The notes under the pieces were generated by a model, which made no database searches, was not told the origin of the DNA, and saw nothing but the letters and a program-made list of their open reading frames with translations. From Cohnella fermenti (GTDB lineage Bacteria; Bacillota; Bacilli; Paenibacillales; Paenibacillaceae), in the NCBI RefSeq assembly GCF_004801405.1, contig NZ_SSOB01000038.1, positions 21,105-85,104 of the forward strand: a stretch of DNA of 64,000 bases, given 5' to 3'. Below, piece by piece: positions 23,503 through 31,840 of this stretch (position 1 is its first letter; each line of letters opens with the position of its first letter). The position numbers and the translations under genes were made by a program.

Positions 23503-24237
23503 ATGACAACGACAACAGAGCCAATCGAACGCCGAATTCCCTTGGAGGGCGCCTTCAACGTGCGGGATCTAGGAGGCTACGGCGCCGCGAACGGCAAGAC
23601 GACGCAATGGGGGCGATTGTTCCGCGCGGACGGCTTGCACAAGCTGACGGAGCAAGACCGGCAGGAGCTGCTCGGACGGGGTATTCGGACTGTAGTCGAT
23701 CTGCGGCACGAGCACGAGGTGCGCGAGTTCCGCAATGTGTTCGCCGATTCCGATGCTGTGACGTACCGCAACATCAGCCTTATCAACCCCGCAGCGACGA
23801 CCCGCCGGGACATTCGCTGCCTTGGCGATATGTATGTCGACATGCTCGACAACGCGCAGCCCGTTCTCAAGGAAGTGCTCGACCTCTTGGCGGAAAAGGA
23901 TGGCGGAGCGCTGTTCCACTGTTCGGCAGGGAAGGATCGGACGGGCGTGCTGGCGGGGCTGCTGCTGTCGCTGGCCGGCGTCTCCCGCGAGACGATCGTC
24001 GCCGACTACGAGCAGACCGGCCCGAACATCGCGCCGATTCTGGGCGAGCTGCGCAAGGGCATTCCGGACGTCGTGCCGGAGGAGATGGCCCGGGAACTGC
24101 TTGGCTGCGCGCCATCCAATATGGTTATGATGCTCGACCATCTGGAGAGCGAATACGGCGGCGGTGCTGCCTACATGCGGCATATCGGGCTCGGAGAGGA
24201 ACAGATCGAGGCGCTGCTGGGCAAGCTGTTGGGATAA
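23503..24237 (+). CDS. Tyrosine-protein phosphatase, IphP family
   Basis: 244 residues. The early F-N-V-R-D-L-G-G-Y and L-F-R-A-D-G-L-H are conserved IphP-family features. The P-loop F-H-C-S-A-G-K-D-R-T-G-V near residue 145 carries the catalytic Cys and Arg. These enzymes act on phosphotyrosine, phosphoinositides or other phosphomonoesters. No signal peptide is visible. Its place one base after an ABC permease gene, with two phosphoesterases upstream, suggests a role in using a phosphorylated nutrient. A regulatory role is also possible. Confidence 0.87.
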   Translation: MTTTTEPIERRIPLEGAFNVRDLGGYGAANGKTTQWGRLFRADGLHKLTEQDRQELLGRGIRTVVDLRHEHEVREFRNVFADSDAVTYRNISLINPAATTRRDIRCLGDMYVDMLDNAQPVLKEVLDLLAEKDGGALFHCSAGKDRTGVLAGLLLSLAGVSRETIVADYEQTGPNIAPILGELRKGIPDVVPEEMARELLGCAPSNMVMMLDHLESEYGGGAAYMRHIGLGEEQIEALLGKLLG

Positions 24238-24249
24238 GCGAACGGCCCC

Positions 24250-24292
24250 AAAAAAGCCTCCCTGATCGGTAGGTCGACGATCGGGGAGGCTT
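24250..24292. terminator. Bidirectional terminator between converging genes
   Basis: AAGCCTCCCTGATCG and CGATCGGGGAGGCTT form a 15-bp stem with one mismatch. The A-run at 24250-24255 reads as a U-run on the minus strand, so it mainly ends the coiled-coil gene. Confidence 0.75.
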
Positions 24293-24305
24293 GACGTTAA
24301 TGACG

Positions 24306-24737
24306 TTATTTCGCTTGCTTGATCCGATTGAATTCTGTTTCCAGATCGATTGAGCGTCTTGAGAGGGTAGTGAGCGCCGCATCCTGCTTGTCTTGCTTGG
24401 TCTCGATGCGCTTCGTCGTCTCCTGCGTCTCCAGCACCGCTTGCTGCGTCTCTTGTATCGCTTGCTGCATCGATGGGATCAGCGCGGTGTCCTTCTCGAT
24501 GTTGCCGATGCGGACCTTCATGTCCTCTTGCTCCGCCTTCATCCCGGCGAAATCTCGCTTCAGGACGTCGACATCTTGCTTAAGGACAGCAACATCTTGC
24601 TTAAGGACAGCAACATCTTGCTTGAGAACAGCAACGTCCTCTTTAATCTCGGCTACATCGGTTTTAATGCCCTTCACTTCTTGAAGAATTTGCTGCAATA
24701 GCTGTTCGTTCATTTGACCGCTCCGTTGTTCACTCAT
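24306..24737 (-). CDS. Coiled-coil protein with heptad repeats
   Basis: 143 residues, nearly all predicted coiled coil. Residues ~25-62 hold I-K-T-D-V, I-K-E-D-V then repeated V-L-K-Q-D-V-A heptads, encoded by near-identical 21-bp DNA units between 24570 and 24650. The C-terminal half has E-T-Q-Q-A and L-E-T-Q-E segments. There is no membrane segment or signal peptide. I do not recognise a family. The heptad DNA repeats could change in number by slippage without breaking the frame. Confidence 0.7.
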   Translation of the reverse strand: MSEQRSGQMNEQLLQQILQEVKGIKTDVAEIKEDVAVLKQDVAVLKQDVAVLKQDVDVLKRDFAGMKAEQEDMKVRIGNIEKDTALIPSMQQAIQETQQAVLETQETTKRIETKQDKQDAALTTLSRRSIDLETEFNRIKQAK

Positions 24738-24904
24738 TCCGATCTGGCTCCCCTCGTCAAATTATTCGCAGGCAAGCTTCGCCGGTGACCGGTGGTCGAG
24801 GGTCGTTTGGCGCATTCAGCTTCGTGCATGACAATAGATTACTATAAAAATGGTATTTTTGGTAGCTGACAAGTTGTATCGGAGGGGAGGAGGAAGCATG
24901 GAAA

Positions 24905-24933
24905 AACCGGGGAAGCCGCTGGCTCCCCCGGTT
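24905..24933 (-). terminator. Terminator of the CAP-domain gene
   Basis: AACCGGGG and CCCCGGTT arms with an inner AGCC/GGCT pair lie just past the stop at 24950, followed on the minus strand by a U-run from AAAAA at 24902-24906. The gap 24738-24949 shows nothing else. Confidence 0.7.
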
Positions 24934-24949
24934 GTGATCCGATCGCGAA

Positions 24950-25696
24950 TCAGCCTGTGAATTCCTGCACCCAGACGCCGTTGTAGTAAGCGACGCCGAT
25001 CGAGGTGTAATTGCTGCCGAGAATGTTGGCCTTGTGGCCGGAGCTGTTCATCCAAGCGGTCATGACCGCTTCCGGATTCTGCTGCCCCTTGGCGATGTTC
25101 TCGCCGGCGTAGCTGTAGCTGACGCCGAATTGCTTCATCATATCGAACGGCGAGCCGTACGTTGGCGAAGTGTGATCGAAGTAATTGTTGTTGTACATAT
25201 CCTTGGCCTTGGCAAGAGCGACTTGCGTCAGCTTGGTATCCGTCGTCAGAGCGCCGAGGCCGGCCGCTGCACGCTGCTCATTCACGAGAGAGACGACTTG
25301 AGCGGCATAATCCGATTGAGCGGCGGTCGAACCGGAATCCGAGCTGCCGGAGCCGTTGCTGCCCGAGCCTGTGTTCCCGGAGCCGGAGTTCGAACCGGAC
25401 GAACCCGAGTTGCCCGATTGCGAACCGGAGCCCGAGCTGCCGGAGCCGTAATTGCCGCTTGTCGAGCCATTGCTCCAATTGCCTCCCTGAATCTGCTTAA
25501 AGATCGAATTCAGGTCGATCCCGTATTGGCTGGCCAATTGCGACCAGGAGAAGTTCGCAGAATAGGCGGTTGTCGTTGCGGCATTGCCGCCCGACGCGGA
25601 TGCGGCCGAGGCCGAACCGACGGCAGCAGGGATGGACAGTGCAAGAACCAGAGAACCGGATAGGACCAGCTTGCCAAGACGTTTATTCTTTAACAA
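24950..25696 (-). CDS. Secreted CAP-domain (SCP/PR1, YkwD-like) protein
   Basis: 248 residues from a TTG start preceded by GGGAGGAAT on the minus strand. A signal peptide covers residues 1-32 with an A-S-A-A-S region. A short conserved stretch follows, then a Ser/Gly/Asn linker of about 40 residues. The CAP domain starts near residue 128: V-S-L-V-N-E-Q-R-A, D-H-T-S-P near 175, G-E-N-I-A-K-G near 199 and S-S-G-H-K-A-N-I-L near 214. Bacilli often carry such proteins in spores or exoproteomes. The molecular activity is unknown. Confidence 0.88.
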   Translation of the reverse strand: MLKNKRLGKLVLSGSLVLALSIPAAVGSASAASASGGNAATTTAYSANFSWSQLASQYGIDLNSIFKQIQGGNWSNGSTSGNYGSGSSGSGSQSGNSGSSGSNSGSGNTGSGSNGSGSSDSGSTAAQSDYAAQVVSLVNEQRAAAGLGALTTDTKLTQVALAKAKDMYNNNYFDHTSPTYGSPFDMMKQFGVSYSYAGENIAKGQQNPEAVMTAWMNSSGHKANILGSNYTSIGVAYYNGVWVQEFTG

Positions 25697-25895
25697 TGAA
25701 GATTCCTCCCTTGGTTGCAGCCTGCGAGGTGGAGCGCCGCAGCGGCGCTTCTTCCGAAGGAAGAGTCAATCGCCCCTCGTGCCATGCGCTAAGGCTTGGC
25801 TTCGGCTTGGAATGACTCCAGTCTAACAGCCGTTCCAAGGAATTGCACTGCTAAAAAATTGGCTTGGTGAAGATCCTCTCACATTTAAGCTTCCT

Positions 25896-26831
25896 TTAAG
25901 GTTGCTTGCCGGCTCCCGGTGCACCGCCCGGATTCTCCGCCCCGGCCGCAGCCTTCTTCGCGGAAGAACGGACGGACGGCTTCTTGCGCGAGGTTCCGCT
26001 TGTCTTCTTGCCGGCGGTTGAAGGGGCGGCTGCCGCCTCTCCTTCGGCTCCAGGCTTCACCGCCTCGAGGCTGGCTTGAAGCGCGGCCATCAGGTCGATT
26101 ACGTTCGTTCGCTCGGCGGCCGGGGACGCGACGACATCGATGCCTTCGCCGGCGATCTTGCGTTCGATCGCATTCAGCAGCGCGACACGATAGTCGTCCG
26201 TGTACTTCGCCGGATCGAACGGCGTTGTGAGCTGGTCGATCAGCAGCTTCGCCATCGCCAGCTCGCGTTCGTTCACCTTCGCTTCGCCGGCGGCTGGCAG
26301 ATTGGGCACTCCCGAGATCGGCCGAATCTCGTCCGGATAGAACATCGTCTCGATGCAGAGGCAGTTGTCGATCGCTCGAATGACGGCGAGGCTGCTCTTG
26401 CTGCGGATCGCTATCTTGGCGATGCCGATCCGCCCGCTCTGCCGCATCGCTTCCAGCAGCAGTCCGTAGGCACCGCCTCCCGCCTGATCGGGCGACAGGT
26501 AGTATGTCTTCTGATAGTAGAGCGGATCGATCTCCTCCAGCGAGACGAAGTCCAGAATCTGGATCGTACGCGTATTCTCCGGCTTGGCCGCTTCCAGCTC
26601 CTCCTCGTCGAAGAGCACGAACCTCCCCTTTTCATACTCGTAGCCCTTGGATATCTCTTCCCATTCGACCTTCCTGTCGCAATGCGGGCAGCTTCTCACA
26701 TTCGTGATGGGGGTGCCGCATTCCCGATGAATCATGCGAAGATGAATGTCCTTGTCCTCCGTAGCGGCGAACATCTTGACGGGGACATGAACGAGGCCGA
26801 AGCTGATGGCGCCTTTCCAGACCGTATGCAT
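25896..26831 (-). CDS. ku: Non-homologous end joining protein Ku
   Basis: 311 residues. The start M-H-T-V-W-K-G-A-I-S-F-G-L-V is a Ku hallmark, followed by the H-R-E-C-G, C-P-H-C-D region and Y-E-Y-E-K-G. The core beta-barrel runs to about residue 255. The last 45 residues are Lys/Ala/Ser-rich and probably bind DNA, as in other bacterial Ku tails. It binds DNA ends as a homodimer and recruits the polymerase and ligase encoded 13 kb upstream. Confidence 0.94.
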   Translation of the reverse strand: MHTVWKGAISFGLVHVPVKMFAATEDKDIHLRMIHRECGTPITNVRSCPHCDRKVEWEEISKGYEYEKGRFVLFDEEELEAAKPENTRTIQILDFVSLEEIDPLYYQKTYYLSPDQAGGGAYGLLLEAMRQSGRIGIAKIAIRSKSSLAVIRAIDNCLCIETMFYPDEIRPISGVPNLPAAGEAKVNERELAMAKLLIDQLTTPFDPAKYTDDYRVALLNAIERKIAGEGIDVVASPAAERTNVIDLMAALQASLEAVKPGAEGEAAAAPSTAGKKTSGTSRKKPSVRSSAKKAAAGAENPGGAPGAGKQP

Positions 26832-26975
26832 ACCTAAGCAGCACTCCTCTCCGGGGGATCTCGGATTGTCGTTCGTTCCGTGCTCTTAGCGTTCCCGGAA
26901 TGAATGGAGCTAACCCGCAGCGGGCATATTGTGCATGGCATGACTACGATACCGACGGAAGGAGACCGGGAAGCG

Positions 26976-27161
26976 ATGGCCAAGCCGGGCGAGCAAGACG
27001 TTCTGTACGAAGGCAAGGAACAGTTCGACATGGATATCGACCGAATGGTCAACGAAGGGCTTGGCGGCGGTCAAGTGACGATGCACAACGGGCATATCGG
27101 CGCATCGACGACGGATACGCTGGAAGGAGGGGTGCACGGTGAACAGCAAGCGGGCGGCTGA
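26976..27161 (+). CDS. Small conserved protein next to sspH
   Basis: 61 residues from ATG 26976, with GGAAGGAGA eleven bases upstream. The core V-L-Y-E-G-K-E-Q-F-D-M-D-I-D-R-M-V-N-E-G-L is followed by G-G-G-Q-V-T-M-H-N-G-H-I-G. I recall similar short proteins in spore-formers but have no name for them. It overlaps the sspH-like gene by 23 bp, so a spore-related role is plausible. A longer start at 26940 is possible. Confidence 0.6.
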   Translation: MAKPGEQDVLYEGKEQFDMDIDRMVNEGLGGGQVTMHNGHIGASTTDTLEGGVHGEQQAGG

Positions 27162-27318
27162 GATTTACGCTTCCAAGGATACGATCGCGGTGCAACTGGA
27201 CGGGGAGCCCGTCTGGATCGAGAACGTCGACGATGCGAACGGAATGGCGACGGTGCAGGTCGGGGCGAAGCCGACGAATACGAAGACCGTGTCGGTCGAA
27301 CGATTGACGGAACATTGA
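27139..27318 (+). CDS. sspH: H-type small acid-soluble spore protein
   Basis: 59 residues from GTG 27139, with GGAAGGAGGGG upstream inside the previous gene. The pattern K-R-A-A-E-I-Y-A-S, I-A-V-Q-L-D-G-E-P-V-W-I, V-D-D-A-N-G-M-A and closing T-V-S-V-E-R-L-T-E matches SspH proteins. They accumulate in the forespore. A sigma-G promoter is expected but I did not identify one. The family match covers the full length. Confidence 0.82.
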   Translation: MNSKRAAEIYASKDTIAVQLDGEPVWIENVDDANGMATVQVGAKPTNTKTVSVERLTEH

Positions 27319-27370
27319 TCGGAATCGTTAACAGAATGATGGGCTGACGCCGCTTGATCTTGTGACTCGC

Positions 27371-27401
27371 TTGACCTTCTTTTCCGCAGAGATGGTATAA
27401 T
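27371..27401 (+). promoter_or_regulatory. Promoter of the small flavoprotein gene
   Basis: TTGACC (27371-27376) and an extended -10, TGGTATAAT (27393-27401), are separated by 19 bp. The ATG at 27439 is 37 bp downstream. Confidence 0.7.
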
Positions 27402-27438
27402 CAAGAAGATGCCATCATTCGAAGGGAGAGATGAAGGA

Positions 27439-28002
27439 ATGTATGATGTAGTCATTATCGGAGGCGGCCCTGCCGGGTCGAGCGCTGCGCTGTTCACGGC
27501 GAAGGCCGGCAAGAAGACGCTTGTTCTCGACAGCGATCAGAGCGTAACGAGGCGCGCATGGCTGGACAACCACTACGGCGCTCCCGGCATCTCGGGCCCC
27601 GATCTCGTCGAGACGGGCAAGAAGCAAGCCCAGAAGTTCGGTGCCGAATACGTTCAAGCCAAGGCGACCAAGCTGACGGCGGGCGAAGGCTCGCTGACGG
27701 TCGAGACCGAGAACGGCTCCTACGAGGCGGCTCACGTCGTCATCGCAACGGGCATGTTCGCGGATCTTGCGGAAGCGAGCGGCATTGAGACGAAGCCAGG
27801 CACCGAGCCGAGGATCAAGACGATTATTGACGCCTCTCCGGAAGGCAAGACGAATGTGGCGAACGTCTGGGCGGCTGGCACGATTGCCGGAGTCAGCATG
27901 CACACGATCATCACGGCGGGCGACGGAGCCAAGGTGGCCATCAACCTGATCAGCGAGCTGAACGGGACGCGTTACGTCGACCATGACATGCTGAAGTCGT
28001 AA
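27439..28002 (+). CDS. Small FAD-dependent oxidoreductase (thioredoxin-reductase-like fold)
   Basis: 187 residues from ATG 27439, with GAAGGGAGAGATGAAGG upstream. The start Y-D-V-V-I-I-G-G-G-P-A-G-S-S-A-A is the FAD-binding GxGxxG fold, and V-W-A-A-G-T-I-A-G-V near residue 155 is the second FAD contact. The NADPH-binding domain and the C-x-x-C of thioredoxin reductase are absent. Short single-domain flavoproteins of this size are common in Bacilli and have no firm function. It is monocistronic. Confidence 0.82.
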   Translation: MYDVVIIGGGPAGSSAALFTAKAGKKTLVLDSDQSVTRRAWLDNHYGAPGISGPDLVETGKKQAQKFGAEYVQAKATKLTAGEGSLTVETENGSYEAAHVVIATGMFADLAEASGIETKPGTEPRIKTIIDASPEGKTNVANVWAAGTIAGVSMHTIITAGDGAKVAINLISELNGTRYVDHDMLKS

Positions 28003-28115
28003 ATCCTTTATTCGATTGAGACACCGAGACGATGCGGGCATGTCCCCGCTCGTCTTTATTTTATTGTTCTCAAGGGGCAGCCGCTGCGCCGTGCTGCAAG
28101 GAGGAACGATCCGAA

Positions 28116-28151
28116 GGGACGACGAATGGGACGACGAATGGGACGACGAAT
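28116..28151. repeat. Three 12-bp tandem repeats
   Basis: GGGACGACGAAT is repeated three times in tandem. A looser pair of TTTAGAGGCG-containing units lies at about 28174-28206. The gap 28003-28429 otherwise contains only a promoter. Confidence 0.75.
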
Positions 28152-28224
28152 GAATAAAGGTCAGGGCGGAATAAATTTAGAGGCGGAACAAATTGTTTAG
28201 AGGCGAATAAATTCGATAACTCTT

Positions 28225-28253
28225 TTGCATGTTCCGGGTCATGCCGATATAAT
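28225..28253 (+). promoter_or_regulatory. Promoter of the tsaE-tsaB-rimI-tsaD operon
   Basis: TTGCAT (28225-28230) and a perfect TATAAT (28248-28253) are separated by 17 bp. The leader to ATG 28430 is about 170 bases and contains no obvious riboswitch. Confidence 0.7.
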
Positions 28254-28429
28254 TAAGGGCACAACATGCTGGGCGGAGTCTCGACAACTCTTCCGATTGC
28301 GACCGCGCTCATCCGCGCTTGGACGGCTTCCCGTCCGTCCGCGGATTTTCTGTATTCGCGGCGGGGGTTCGGGGACTGCTGCCTCGGAGCAGGGTACAGG
28401 GATGTACAGGGATGCGGAGGAATGGCGGA

Positions 28430-28954
28430 ATGTCGGATGAAGTTCGGATCGGAGGCGGCGACAGGCGCGTCTACGAGTGGGAAGCGAGGAGCGAGGCGGA
28501 CACGGTCCGGCTTGCCGAGAGGCTGGCCGCTCTGGCCTTCCCGGGAACGATGATCGCGCTCGACGGCGATCTGGGAGCGGGCAAGACGAGGTTCTCCCAA
28601 GCGTTCGCGGCGGGTCTTGGCGTTCGCGGCGTTGTGAACAGCCCCACCTTCACGATCATCAAGGAATACGACGAGGGGCGGCTGCCTCTCTATCATATGG
28701 ATGTATATCGTCTCTCGCAGGAAGAGGCGGATGAGCTTGGATTGGACGAATACTTCGAAGGGGAAGGCGTCTCGCTGGTCGAATGGGCGTCGTTGATTGT
28801 CCCGCTGCTGCCGGCGGAGCGGCTGGACGTTCATATCGGCACGCTCGGACCGGAGGAGAGAAGGTTCGTATTCACGCCCCGGGGGGAACGCTACGAGTCG
28901 TGGTGCCGACAGCTCGGCATGACGGAGAGGAAAAGAGGGGAAGCGGCACGATGA
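28430..28954 (+). CDS. tsaE: tRNA t6A synthesis ATPase TsaE
   Basis: 174 residues from ATG 28430, nine bases after GGAGG. Walker A is G-D-L-G-A-G-K-T-R near residue 45. S-P-T-F-T-I-I-K-E-Y and the H-M-D-V-Y-R-L-S and L-V-E-W-A segments are TsaE hallmarks. It assists the TsaB-TsaD complex in making N6-threonylcarbamoyladenosine at A37 of ANN-decoding tRNAs. The four genes tsaE, tsaB, rimI and tsaD overlap by 4 bp each, as in Bacillus. Confidence 0.94.
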   Translation: MSDEVRIGGGDRRVYEWEARSEADTVRLAERLAALAFPGTMIALDGDLGAGKTRFSQAFAAGLGVRGVVNSPTFTIIKEYDEGRLPLYHMDVYRLSQEEADELGLDEYFEGEGVSLVEWASLIVPLLPAERLDVHIGTLGPEERRFVFTPRGERYESWCRQLGMTERKRGEAAR

Positions 28955-29793
28955 AGATGGGTTCGAGTTCGGACAAGAAATTCGCGACGCTCGCGCTCGA
29001 TACGTCGACGGCGATGCTTGCCGTGGCGATCACACGCGGCGGGGAGATCGTTGGCCGCTCCCAATCGCTTGCGGAACGCAACCATTCCGTTTATGTCAGC
29101 TCCCGGATGAAGGAGCTGATGGAAGAATGCGCTGTGCCGGCTGCTGACATCGGCATCGTCGCGGTTGGACAAGGCCCCGGCTCGTACACCGGCGTGCGCA
29201 TTGCGGTTACAGCCGCGAAGACGCTTGCCTGGATCTGGGGCAAGCCGCTCGTCGGCGTCTCGAGTCTGGAAGCGATGGCATACGGGTTCTGGCGGGAGCG
29301 GCTTGCGACAGCTTCGGCGGCGCGAGCCGACGCCGGGAAGGTCTGGATTGTTCCTCTGATGGATGCGCGTCGGGGACAAGCGTATTGCGCCTGCTTCTCG
29401 GCGGCTGCGGACGGCGAGTGGCGCCGGGAGGAAGCGGACGGAATCCGCTTGTTCGAGAATTGGTTCGAGAGCCTGGAGGAACGGCTGGCGGCCGATCCCG
29501 GCCAAACGCCGCGAGAGATTTGGTTCCTCAGCGAGACGGGCGAGCTGACGGCCAAGCTGCTTGGCGGCGAAGGACGGATCGCGGTCGCTTCGCAGGGAGC
29601 TTCTGCTTCGGCGGTCCGATCGGTTTGCCGCGAGGCGGCGTGGCTGCTCGACGCCGCGGCTGTCGGCCTGCTGGCCGAGCGGCGCTTCCTGCGCGGAGAG
29701 GCGGATGACGTTCACGGCTTCGCGCCGAACTACACGCAACTGACGGAAGCCGAAGCGAAGCTGAACGCAGCGAGAACGGAGAGTGCGAGATGA
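28951..29793 (+). CDS. tsaB: tRNA t6A synthesis protein TsaB
   Basis: 280 residues from ATG 28951, overlapping the tsaE stop. The N-terminal L-A-L-D-T-S-T-A-M-L and the V-G-Q-G-P-G-S-Y-T-G-V-R-I motif near residue 75 identify TsaB, an ASKHA-fold scaffold that pairs with TsaD. The C-terminal half is more variable, as usual. It has no catalysis of its own in the known pathway. The length is somewhat above the ~230 residues common in Bacillus, owing to a loop near residues 110-190. Confidence 0.92.
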   Translation: MKMGSSSDKKFATLALDTSTAMLAVAITRGGEIVGRSQSLAERNHSVYVSSRMKELMEECAVPAADIGIVAVGQGPGSYTGVRIAVTAAKTLAWIWGKPLVGVSSLEAMAYGFWRERLATASAARADAGKVWIVPLMDARRGQAYCACFSAAADGEWRREEADGIRLFENWFESLEERLAADPGQTPREIWFLSETGELTAKLLGGEGRIAVASQGASASAVRSVCREAAWLLDAAAVGLLAERRFLRGEADDVHGFAPNYTQLTEAEAKLNAARTESAR

Positions 29794-30326
29794 GCCGGCC
29801 GGGTCCGATCGTGCGTCGCGAGACGCTGGAATTCCGCAGCATGAGAATAGAGGATATCGACGCCATCGTGGCGATCGAGCAGGAGGCATTCGCGGCTCCG
29901 TGGACCGCCGAGGCGTTCCATAACGAGCTGAAGCAGAACCTGTTCGCGCGGTATATGGTGATGGAGCAGGCCGGAGACATTCTCGGCTACGGCGGAATGT
30001 GGCTGATCGTCGACGAGGCTCACGTCACCAACATCGCGATCCGCGAACGCTTCCAGGGGCAAGGGCTCGGAAAGCTGCTGCTGGGCGAGATGATGAAGAC
30101 CGCGCATTGGATGGGCGCGAAGCGAATGACGCTCGAGGTGCGCGTGTCGAACGAGATCGCCCAGAAGCTGTATCGCAAGTTCGGCTTCGAGCCGTCCGGC
30201 ATCCGGCCCGGCTACTACTCCGACAACATGGAGGACGCGCTGATCATGTGGGCGGATCTCGAACCGGAGGTATGGATTCGGGAGATGGGGATCGCCCAAG
30301 GAACTGCAGAAGGAGAACAAGCATGA
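29790..30326 (+). CDS. rimI: Ribosomal-protein S18-alanine N-acetyltransferase
   Basis: 178 residues starting in a 4-bp overlap with tsaB. A GNAT fold is clear: A-P-W-T-A-E-A-F-H-N-E-L, N-I-A-I-R-E-R-F-Q-G-Q-G-L-G (acetyl-CoA P-loop near residue 90), L-E-V-R-V-S-N and Y-R-K-F-G-F. The S-G-I-R-P-G-Y-Y end is typical of RimI. It acetylates the N-terminal Ala of S18. It lies in the conserved t6A operon. Confidence 0.92.
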   Translation: MSRPGPIVRRETLEFRSMRIEDIDAIVAIEQEAFAAPWTAEAFHNELKQNLFARYMVMEQAGDILGYGGMWLIVDEAHVTNIAIRERFQGQGLGKLLLGEMMKTAHWMGAKRMTLEVRVSNEIAQKLYRKFGFEPSGIRPGYYSDNMEDALIMWADLEPEVWIREMGIAQGTAEGEQA

Positions 30327-31363
30327 ACAGTCCTTATCATATCCTAGCCATCGAGACGAGCTGCGACGAGACATCCGTTGCGGTTGTCAAGAACGGAACC
30401 GAGGTGTTGTCGAACGTCGTGTCGAGCCAGATCGACACGCATCGCCGCTTCGGCGGAGTCGTGCCGGAGATCGCCTCGCGCAAACACGTCGAGAGCATTA
30501 CGGTCATTCTTGAGGAAGCGCTGGCCGAAGCGGGCGTCGGCCCGGATCGGATCGACGCCGTGGCGGTGACGCAAGGCCCCGGCCTCGTCGGCGCGCTGCT
30601 CGTCGGCGTCGTTGCGGCGAAGAGCCTGGCGCTCGCCTTGGACGTGCCGCTGATCGGCACGCACCATATCGCCGGGCACATCTACGCCAATCGACTGATC
30701 GGCGAGATTCGGTACCCGGCGCTTGCCCTTGTCGTCTCGGGCGGGCACACCGAGCTCGTGCTGCTCGAAGCGGAAGGCCGCTTCCGCATCGTCGGCCGTA
30801 CGAGAGACGATGCGGTCGGCGAAGCTTACGACAAGGTCGCACGCGCCTTGTCCCTTCCCTATCCGGGCGGACCGCATGTAGACCGGATGGCGCAGGAGGC
30901 CGAGGACGCCATCGAGCTTCCCCGCGCGTGGCTGGAGCCGGATTCGTACGACTTCAGCTTCAGCGGGCTGAAGTCGGCCGTGCTCGCGGAGATCAACCGC
31001 GCGAACATGAAGGGCGAGCCGATCCGCGCCCATGCGCTTGCCCGCGGATTCCAAGAATCCGTCATCGACGTCGTGACGACGAAGGCGATGAGGGCCGCTC
31101 GAGAATTCGGCGCGAGCCAATTGCTCCTGTGCGGCGGTGTCGCGGCGAACAAGGGCATCCGTGCGCGGCTGACCGAACTATGCGCGGAGGCGGCGCTGCC
31201 GCTGCTCGTGCCGCCTCTCAAACTTTGTACCGACAATGCGGCTATGATCGCCGCCGCCGCCGATCTGAAGTGGAGATGCGGACAATTCGACACGCTCGAC
31301 CTGAAGGCGGAGGCGCAGTTGTCGCTGGAACAGTGGTCGGTCGGAGCGGCGACGATGGATTGA
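30323..31363 (+). CDS. tsaD: tRNA N6-threonylcarbamoyltransferase TsaD
   Basis: 346 residues. The start I-L-A-I-E-T-S-C-D-E-T-S and the metal-binding H-H-I-A-G-H near residue 115 are diagnostic of TsaD (formerly Gcp/YdiE). V-V-S-G-G-H-T-E and C-G-G-V-A-A-N are further active-site pieces. It transfers the threonylcarbamoyl group to tRNA A37. It is the last gene of the operon and is followed by a 20-bp-stem hairpin. Confidence 0.96.
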   Translation: MNSPYHILAIETSCDETSVAVVKNGTEVLSNVVSSQIDTHRRFGGVVPEIASRKHVESITVILEEALAEAGVGPDRIDAVAVTQGPGLVGALLVGVVAAKSLALALDVPLIGTHHIAGHIYANRLIGEIRYPALALVVSGGHTELVLLEAEGRFRIVGRTRDDAVGEAYDKVARALSLPYPGGPHVDRMAQEAEDAIELPRAWLEPDSYDFSFSGLKSAVLAEINRANMKGEPIRAHALARGFQESVIDVVTTKAMRAAREFGASQLLLCGGVAANKGIRARLTELCAEAALPLLVPPLKLCTDNAAMIAAAADLKWRCGQFDTLDLKAEAQLSLEQWSVGAATMD

Positions 31364-31379
31364 GCAGGTTTACAGCGGG

Positions 31380-31423
31380 CTGGCGGCATCGAGAGAGAAG
31401 CGATTCTCTCTCGATGCCGCCAG
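31380..31423 (+). terminator. 20-bp perfect hairpin after tsaD
   Basis: CTGGCGGCATCGAGAGAGAA and its exact complement enclose a GCGA loop. TTTGCGTTTGTTTG follows, a weak U-rich tail. It is probably the operon terminator. Confidence 0.75.
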
Positions 31424-31478
31424 TTTGCGTTTGTTTGAAGTTGAAGCGTGCGGCTTACTCCCATCCTCACGTATTCCT

Positions 31479-31690
31479 TATGCCGCCAGAGGCTCCGCAA
31501 CCGCGAATATATGCGAAATTTCACATTCGTTATGCCGCCAGAGGCCCCGCAACCGCGAATATATGCGAAATTTCGCATTCATTGTGCCGTCTGAGGCCCC
31601 GCGACCGCGAATATATGCGAAATTTCACATTCATTGTGCCGTCTGAGGCCCCGCGACCGCGAATATATGCGAAATTTCACATTCATTTCT
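31479..31690. repeat. Palindromic repeat array C, four units, 52-bp period
   Basis: Four direct copies of a 52-bp unit. The palindromic cores are at 31511, 31563, 31615 and 31667. Three read ATGCGAAATTTCACAT and one is the perfect palindrome ATGCGAAATTTCGCAT. The intervals are alike (GCCGCCAGAGGCCCCGCAACC against GCCGTCTGAGGCCCCGCGACC, differing mainly at the start), so this array is the youngest. It sits in a 1-kb gap (31364-32391) without a credible gene. Confidence 0.85.
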
Positions 31691-31840
31691 TCGAATCGGG
31701 CCTTGAAGTCCCCACGAGCCAACCGCGCATTCGCCCGCCCAACACGCAGACCCGGCCGCAGGCTCAACCACGAAGCCGGCTGCGGCCCCAGCTCCGCCCC
31801 CAGTTTCGCTCCAAGCCTCGAAGCCAACTTCTAACTTGAC

